Assembly (NCBI GenBank): GCA_017523605.1 | Contig: JAFWVZ010000116.1 | Span: 1 to 9,950, forward strand | Source of the DNA: Bacillota bacterium | GTDB lineage: Bacteria; Bacillota; Clostridia; Peptostreptococcales; Anaerovoracaceae | DNA: 9,950 bases | Reading direction: 5' to 3' | Part shown: positions 6,718 to 9,950 of the stretch, piece after piece | How positions within the stretch are numbered: the stretch's first letter is position 1 | Layout of the letters: the number at the start of each line of letters is the position of its first letter | The notes under the pieces: model-generated | What the model saw: only the letters and a program-made list of their open reading frames with translations | What the model was told of the DNA's origin: nothing | Database searches by the model: none | Translations under genes and position numbers: made by a program

Positions 6718-7629
6718 TCAGCACGCTGTGCCGATGATCTCTCTTAAGTTGCTTATTCCGAGTTTTTCCATCTCGGAGGGCAGTGCCTCTATTATCTTTT
6801 TGCAGGCGAAGGGGTCGGTAAGGTTCGCCGCTCCCACTTCCACGGCGCTGGCTCCGGCCAGCATCATTTCAAGCACGTCGCGGGCAGTGCTTACGCCTCC
6901 CATGCCTACTACCGGTATAACTACGGCTCTTGCGACCTGCCATACCATCCTCAGGGCGACAGGGAAGACCGCGGGTCCGGAAAGCCCTCCGGTGTTGTTT
7001 GCCAGCAGGGGACGGCGGGTCTTAAGATCTATGCGCATGCCCAGAAGCGTGTTAATAAGGCTTATTCCGTCCGCTCCGGCGTCCTGGCAGGCCTTGGCTA
7101 CGGATACTATGTCCGTAACGTTGGGCGTCAGTTTCATTATAACAGGCTTGGCCGTAACTTTCTTCACCGCAGCCGTAACTTCCGCGGCTGACTTCGGATC
7201 CGTTCCGAAGCTCATGCCGCCGCCGTGCACGTTGGGACAGCTGATGTTTACTTCCAGCCAGCCGACCTGAGGCTCCTTGTCCAGTTTTTCGCAGGTATAG
7301 ACGTAGTCTTCCACGGAAAAACCGCTGACGTTTGCCATTACAGGCTTATGAAAGAATTTTGACATTGCAGGAAGCTCTTCGGATATGACCTTGTCCACGC
7401 CCGGATTCTGAAGCCCTACGGCGTTCAGCATTCCCGATGACGTCTCCGCAATGCGGGGCGTAGGATTGCCGAAGCGAGGATCCTTTGTGGTCCCCTTAAA
7501 GGAGAAGGTCCCCAGAATGTTTATGTCGTAAAGATCCGCAAACTCGCGTCCGTAGCCGAAAGTGCCGGAAGCGGGTATTACGGGGTTGTCCAGTTCTATT
7601 CCGCAGAGCGTAGTCCGAAGGTCTACCAT
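6718..7629 (-). CDS. pyrD: Dihydroorotate dehydrogenase, class 1B catalytic subunit
   Basis: It oxidises dihydroorotate to orotate on FMN; with PyrK the electrons pass to NAD. The sequence has 303 residues. NPVIPASGTFGYG (15-27), SFKGTT with the FMN lysine Lys45, and NAVGLQNPG (69-77) are class 1 hallmarks. The catalytic base is Cys131 in NISCPNVHGGG, as in class 1 enzymes, whereas class 2 uses Ser. IPVVGMGGVSTARD (238-251) and GASAVEVGAANL (259-270) bind the FMN phosphate. The neighbouring pyrK defines it as 1B. AAGGAGG lies seven bases before the ATG, and the gene overlaps the end of pyrK by seven bases. The absence of any quinone-linked N-terminal extension suits a cytosolic NAD-linked enzyme in an anaerobe. 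Confidence 0.96.
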   Translation of the reverse strand: MVDLRTTLCGIELDNPVIPASGTFGYGREFADLYDINILGTFSFKGTTKDPRFGNPTPRIAETSSGMLNAVGLQNPGVDKVISEELPAMSKFFHKPVMANVSGFSVEDYVYTCEKLDKEPQVGWLEVNISCPNVHGGGMSFGTDPKSAAEVTAAVKKVTAKPVIMKLTPNVTDIVSVAKACQDAGADGISLINTLLGMRIDLKTRRPLLANNTGGLSGPAVFPVALRMVWQVARAVVIPVVGMGGVSTARDVLEMMLAGASAVEVGAANLTDPFACKKIIEALPSEMEKLGISNLREIIGTAC

Positions 7630-8348
7630 GGCAGTTCCTCCTTGTTGAATACCGGTCCGTCCTTGCAGACGCGCTTGTAACCGTCATTTGTCTTTATGCT
7701 GCAACCCATGCAGGCGCCGAATCCGCAGCCCATGCGTTCCTCAAGCGACAGCTGTCCCGGCAGCGGGAGAGCGTGTACTGCCTTAAGCATAGGGCTTGGT
7801 CCGCAGGAATAATATTGCGAGAAACCTTCATTTACAGCACTGGTTACATAACCTTTTATTCCGTAACTGCCGTCTGCGGTCGCCACGGTAACTTCGCATC
7901 CCAGCGCGCGGAACTTTTCCACGTAGAACATCTCGTCCGCTTTGTTGAATCCCAGTACAACGGCCGGAATTATGCCCGTTTTGATCAGTTCCTTTGCCAA
8001 CCAGTAGAGCGGGGGTATGCCTATGCCGCCTCCGATCAGCACCGGACGGTCCCCGGCGCGGGTAAGATCAAAGCCGTTGCCCAGGCCCGTAAGCACGTCC
8101 AGCTCTGTTCCCGGCTGCATCATCGTCATGTCCGCCGTGCCTTCGCCCAGAACTTTGTAGATGAGGGTAAGACGGTCCGGACCGCAGTCGCATACGGAGA
8201 TCGGCCTTCGCAGATATCGCCCCGGCAGCTGTATGTTCACGAACTGCCCCGGCGCGGTCACTGCGGAAACATCGCCCCGCAGCACCATCTCGTACGCGTT
8301 CGCCGCCAGTTCATTATTCTGTTCGATCGTAAGTATTACTTGTTTCAT
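7623..8348 (-). CDS. pyrK: Dihydroorotate dehydrogenase electron-transfer subunit (FAD, [2Fe-2S])
   Basis: PyrK takes electrons from PyrD through a [2Fe-2S] cluster and FAD to NAD+. The 241 residues show RRPISVCD (47-54), the FAD-binding RxxS pattern; a nucleotide-binding loop IGGGIGIPPLYWLAKEL (105-121); and YSCGPSPML (180-188), the C-terminal NAD-reductase signature. Near the end is the cluster motif with Cys208, Cys213, Cys216 and Cys228 (MGCGFGACMGC, then YKRVCKDGP). The start at 8348 has only a poor ribosome-binding site (AAAG) in a very A/T-rich leader, unlike every other gene of the operon. Its stop overlaps the pyrD start (ATGGTAG). The gene is separated from carB by 541 bases of repeats, although the two are normally adjacent. 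Confidence 0.94.
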   Translation of the reverse strand: MKQVILTIEQNNELAANAYEMVLRGDVSAVTAPGQFVNIQLPGRYLRRPISVCDCGPDRLTLIYKVLGEGTADMTMMQPGTELDVLTGLGNGFDLTRAGDRPVLIGGGIGIPPLYWLAKELIKTGIIPAVVLGFNKADEMFYVEKFRALGCEVTVATADGSYGIKGYVTSAVNEGFSQYYSCGPSPMLKAVHALPLPGQLSLEERMGCGFGACMGCSIKTNDGYKRVCKDGPVFNKEELPW

Positions 8349-8380
8349 TTGTTTCTTTGATCTTTGTATATAAGCCCATA

Positions 8381-8414
8381 TTTATTGATTATAAAGTATG
8401 GTTTATTGATTATA
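8381..8414 (-). repeat. Direct 13-bp repeat with twin TATAAT upstream of pyrK
   Basis: TTTATTGATTATA occurs at 8381-8393 and 8402-8414, exactly 21 bp apart, about two helical turns. On the minus strand each copy starts with TATAAT, a perfect -10 hexamer, 40 and 61 bases upstream of the pyrK start codon. Neither has a recognisable -35 element or TGn extension. The pair could be alternative promoters for pyrK-alr, a binding site for a dimeric regulator, or a local duplication. Confidence 0.45.
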
Positions 8415-8451
8415 CTGTGTAGCTCGCTTCTGCATTTTGATTCCGGTCCGC

Positions 8452-8543
8452 AGGTTTCAGGACCCTTACTGACAGGATCTCCTTGAACCCGATCTGTAGG
8501 TTTCAGGTCCCTTACTGACAGAATCTCCTTGAACCTGATCAAA
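8452..8543. repeat. 46-bp tandem direct repeat, two copies
   Basis: Copy 1 is 8452-8497 and copy 2 is 8498-8543. Both begin AGGTTTCAGG and share CCCTTACTGACAG and ATCTCCTTGAACC, with only a handful of differences, mostly near the 3' end. Within each copy AGGTTTCAGG can pair with the downstream CCTTGAACC, giving an imperfect stem around the ACTGACA heptamer. Copy 2 also forms the left end of the larger palindrome, so copy 1 looks like a duplication of that end. Confidence 0.85.
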
Positions 8544-8807
8544 TGTCAGTTTTTCCGGTGCGCTGCTGAAAAAACGCTTTATAAACGGGACCATTTTCAG
8601 GTAATGCTGACAATACAGACTTAATCTCGTTTTTTTGTCAGTAAAATTTGGGTAATCAACTGACAAAACCGTAAGTATTGAGATTTTATGTCAGCAGATG
8701 CCTTATAAAACAGCGTTTCGCATCATTAATGCTGCTTTTTCAGACTGTTTTACTGACAAGGCAGATCCGTCTGATCGGAATCTGTCAGTACGTCCCGGAA
8801 GGCTACG
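8495..8807. repeat. Imperfect long palindrome with symmetric ACTGACA/TGTCAGT heptamers (MITE-like)
   Basis: ACTGACA (or GCTGACA) begins at 8514, 8606, 8659 and 8752. Its complement TGTCAGT (or TGTCAGC) begins at 8544, 8636, 8689 and 8783. Mirror pairs all sum to about 17301-17303, so the centre is at 8650-8651. Start-to-start spacings are 30, 62, 30, 23, 30, 63 and 31 bases. The outer ends extend the symmetry: the left side near 8495-8523 (GTAGGTTTCAGG, then TACTGACAGAATC) resembles the complement of 8778-8807 (GTAGCCTTCCGG, then TACTGACAGATTC). Another inverted segment is AAACGCTTTATAA (8572-8584) against TTATAAAACAGCGTTT (8703-8718). The arms have otherwise diverged. No transposase gene is present. 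Possible identities are a decayed miniature inverted-repeat element, a multi-site protein-binding array or an RNA structure in the operon transcript. The symmetry is directly seen; the function is unknown. Confidence 0.8.
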
Positions 8808-8819
8808 CGTAAAGCCGGG
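8794..8819. other. GC-rich stem after carB
   Basis: CCCGG (8794-8798) pairs with CCGGG (8815-8819), and inside it GGCT (8801-8804) can alternatively pair with AGCC (8813-8816). The GCCGGG block is repeated directly (AGCCGGGCAACTAGCCGGG). It lies 70-95 bases past the carB stop. No T-run follows on either strand, so it is not a standard intrinsic terminator. It may protect the carB 3' end or form part of the neighbouring palindrome. Confidence 0.4.
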
Positions 8820-8889
8820 CAACTAGCCGGGAAGACACATGCAGCCCGCATCCGGTAAAGCTTATTCCGCGAGGCCGTCAGGTACGAGG

Positions 8890-9950
8890 CTATGCGTCTA
8901 TCGTCGATATCGTCAGCGTGGTCTCTTCCAGCACGTCCAGCAGTACGCGCACCGTATCCAGCGAGGTGAATATCGTTGCGTTGTTCTCCGTGGCGGCCTG
9001 GCGTATCTTGTGGCCGTCGGACTCGGCGCGGGTTGCGCCTACTTCGCTGGTGTTTATTATGTACGCTATGTGTCCCTGACGTATTGATTCGGGGATCTCG
9101 TCGCTGCCGTCGCTTATCTTCCTGAGGACTCTGGTGCGTATGCCGTTCTCTTTAAGGAACCTTGCGGTACCGGAAGTGGCCTCTATGTTGAATCCCAGAT
9201 TGTAGAATCTGCGGATCAGCGGCAGGGCCTCGTCGCGGTCCTTCTTTGCCACTGTAACGAAAACGGTACCGTAGTTCTTAAGCTTAAGTCCCGCAGCCTG
9301 CAGCGCCTTGTAAAGAGCGCGGTTCAGCTTGTCGTCATAGCCTATGGCTTCGCCTGTGGACTTCATCTCCGGCGAAAGGTAGGCGTCCAGACCCTTTATC
9401 TTGTTGAAGGAGAACACGGGGACCTTTACGTAGTAGCGCTTCTTCTCCGGCGGATACAGGTCGAATATTCCCTGTTCCTTAAGGCTCTTGCCTAGGATGA
9501 CTTCCGTAGCTATGTCCGCCAGGCTGTATCCCGTTGCCTTGGAGAGGAAGGGGACAGTTCTGGATGATCTGGGGTTGACCTCGATTATGTGCACATTGTC
9601 GTTCCTGTCCACGATGAACTGTATGTTGTACAGACCTACTATGCCGATGGCCGGTCCCAGCTTCTTGGCGTATCCGAGTATGGTTCCTTTTACCTTGTCC
9701 GAGATGGAGAAGGAGGGGTAGACGCTTATGGAGTCTCCGGAGTGCACGCCGGTGCGTTCCACCAGTTCCATTATGCCGGGCACGAACACGTCGCGTCCGT
9801 CGCAGACCGCGTCGACTTCCACTTCCTTGCCGAAGATGTACTTGTCTACAAGTACGGGTCTGTCTTTGTCTATCTCTACGGCGTTCTTAAGATAGCGGCG
9901 CAGCTGCTGTTCGTCGGAGACTATCTGCATGGCGCGTCCGCCCAGAACGA
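8890..9950 (-). CDS. carB: Carbamoyl phosphate synthase large subunit, C-terminal third (partial)
   Basis: The reading frame enters from the right edge with VLGGRAMQIV and runs 352 residues to a TAG at 8890-8892. That is about the last third of a protein usually near 1,070 residues. CarB makes carbamoyl phosphate from bicarbonate, ATP and glutamine-derived ammonia. The visible part covers the end of the second ATP-grasp domain: VLVDKYIFGKEVEVDAVCDG (fragment residues 32-51), GIMELVERTGVHSGDS (58-73), YNIQFIVD, and IIEVNPRSSRTVPFLSKATG (121-140). A C-terminal MGS-like allosteric domain follows from about residue 225, with FVTVAKKDRDEA and GFNIEATSGTARFLKENG; it binds UMP and other effectors in family members. 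Because pyrK follows on the same strand, it probably belongs to the same operon, with a repeat-filled gap between them. Confidence 0.96.
   Translation of the reverse strand, partial: VLGGRAMQIVSDEQQLRRYLKNAVEIDKDRPVLVDKYIFGKEVEVDAVCDGRDVFVPGIMELVERTGVHSGDSISVYPSFSISDKVKGTILGYAKKLGPAIGIVGLYNIQFIVDRNDNVHIIEVNPRSSRTVPFLSKATGYSLADIATEVILGKSLKEQGIFDLYPPEKKRYYVKVPVFSFNKIKGLDAYLSPEMKSTGEAIGYDDKLNRALYKALQAAGLKLKNYGTVFVTVAKKDRDEALPLIRRFYNLGFNIEATSGTARFLKENGIRTRVLRKISDGSDEIPESIRQGHIAYIINTSEVGATRAESDGHKIRQAATENNATIFTSLDTVRVLLDVLEETTLTISTIDA

Larger units (their letters stand above)
8349..8889. other. 541-bp gap between carB and pyrK
   Basis: No convincing gene lies here. Two short minus-strand reading frames of 65 and 66 codons have no recognisable product. 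They read the same 46-bp DNA repeat in two different frames, which argues for repeat-derived noise. From the carB side the stretch holds a GC-rich stem (8794-8819), a long imperfect palindrome of heptamers (8495-8807), a 46-bp tandem repeat (8452-8543) and an A/T-rich leader with twin TATAAT boxes (8381-8414). The gap is more A/T-rich than the flanking genes. Confidence 0.75.

Noticed and set aside
8345..8666. Two overlapping minus-strand frames (65 and 66 codons) containing similar words such as VQGD-VSKGPET
   Set aside because: The similarity comes from one 46-bp DNA repeat read in two different frames; neither has a good ribosome-binding site or a known domain. 46 bp is not a multiple of three, so this is not a protein repeat.
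8452..8789. CRISPR array
   Set aside because: The conserved parts are short heptamers in alternating orientation with unequal spacing, and the only long repeat is two tandem copies without spacers. No cas gene is present.
8801..8835. Cyclic-di-GMP riboswitch (GEMM-I) resemblance on the plus strand: ACGC, AAAGCC, GGG, CTA in order
   Set aside because: There are two extra bases inside the core word, the surrounding stems do not fit, and no plus-strand gene follows. The operon here is on the minus strand.

Overview
The window looks like chromosomal DNA of an anaerobic, moderately GC-rich member of the Bacillota (Clostridia). The evidence is a class 1B dihydroorotate dehydrogenase with its PyrK iron-sulfur partner, a decarboxylase/carboxylase-type carboxyltransferase, purine-rich Shine-Dalgarno sites and tightly packed genes. 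The species cannot be named from the sequence alone. No CRISPR array, tRNA, rRNA or phage gene was seen.

Layout. Bases 1-183 are the 3' end of a LysR-type regulator (+). It meets, with no spacer, an extended-SDR NAD-dependent epimerase/dehydratase (184-1101, -). A divergent promoter region (1102-1251) follows, then a single 546-codon biotin-dependent carboxyltransferase gene of the MmdA/PccB family (1252-2892, +). A strong hairpin at 2944-2978 ends it and probably also ends the converging operon. From 3020 to the right edge everything lies on the minus strand and forms a pyrimidine biosynthesis operon. Read in transcription order it is carB (partial, runs off the window), a 541-bp repeat-rich gap, pyrK, pyrD, pyrF, pyrE, pyrB, and a broken alanine racemase gene. 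The carB-pyrK-pyrD-pyrF-pyrE order matches the Bacillus subtilis pyr operon; pyrB is displaced to the 3' end. Together these genes make carbamoyl phosphate (CarB), carbamoyl aspartate (PyrB), orotate (PyrDB-PyrK), OMP (PyrE) and UMP (PyrF); pyrC and carA are not in the window.

Three things stand out. (1) The alanine racemase gene is intact except for one in-frame TAA at 3935-3937, where the family has a glutamate; all other catalytic motifs survive. (2) PyrB carries a C-terminal tail with a Cys-x4-Cys-x21-Cys-x2-Cys motif resembling the zinc domain of the separate regulatory subunit PyrI, without PyrI's nucleotide-binding domain. (3) The carB-pyrK gap holds an imperfect palindrome of about 310 bp (8495-8807). 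Eight copies of the heptamer ACTGACA/TGTCAGT (two of them with one changed base) are placed symmetrically around its centre, and a 46-bp tandem repeat sits at one end. It resembles a miniature inverted-repeat element or a multi-site protein-binding array rather than ordinary operon spacer.
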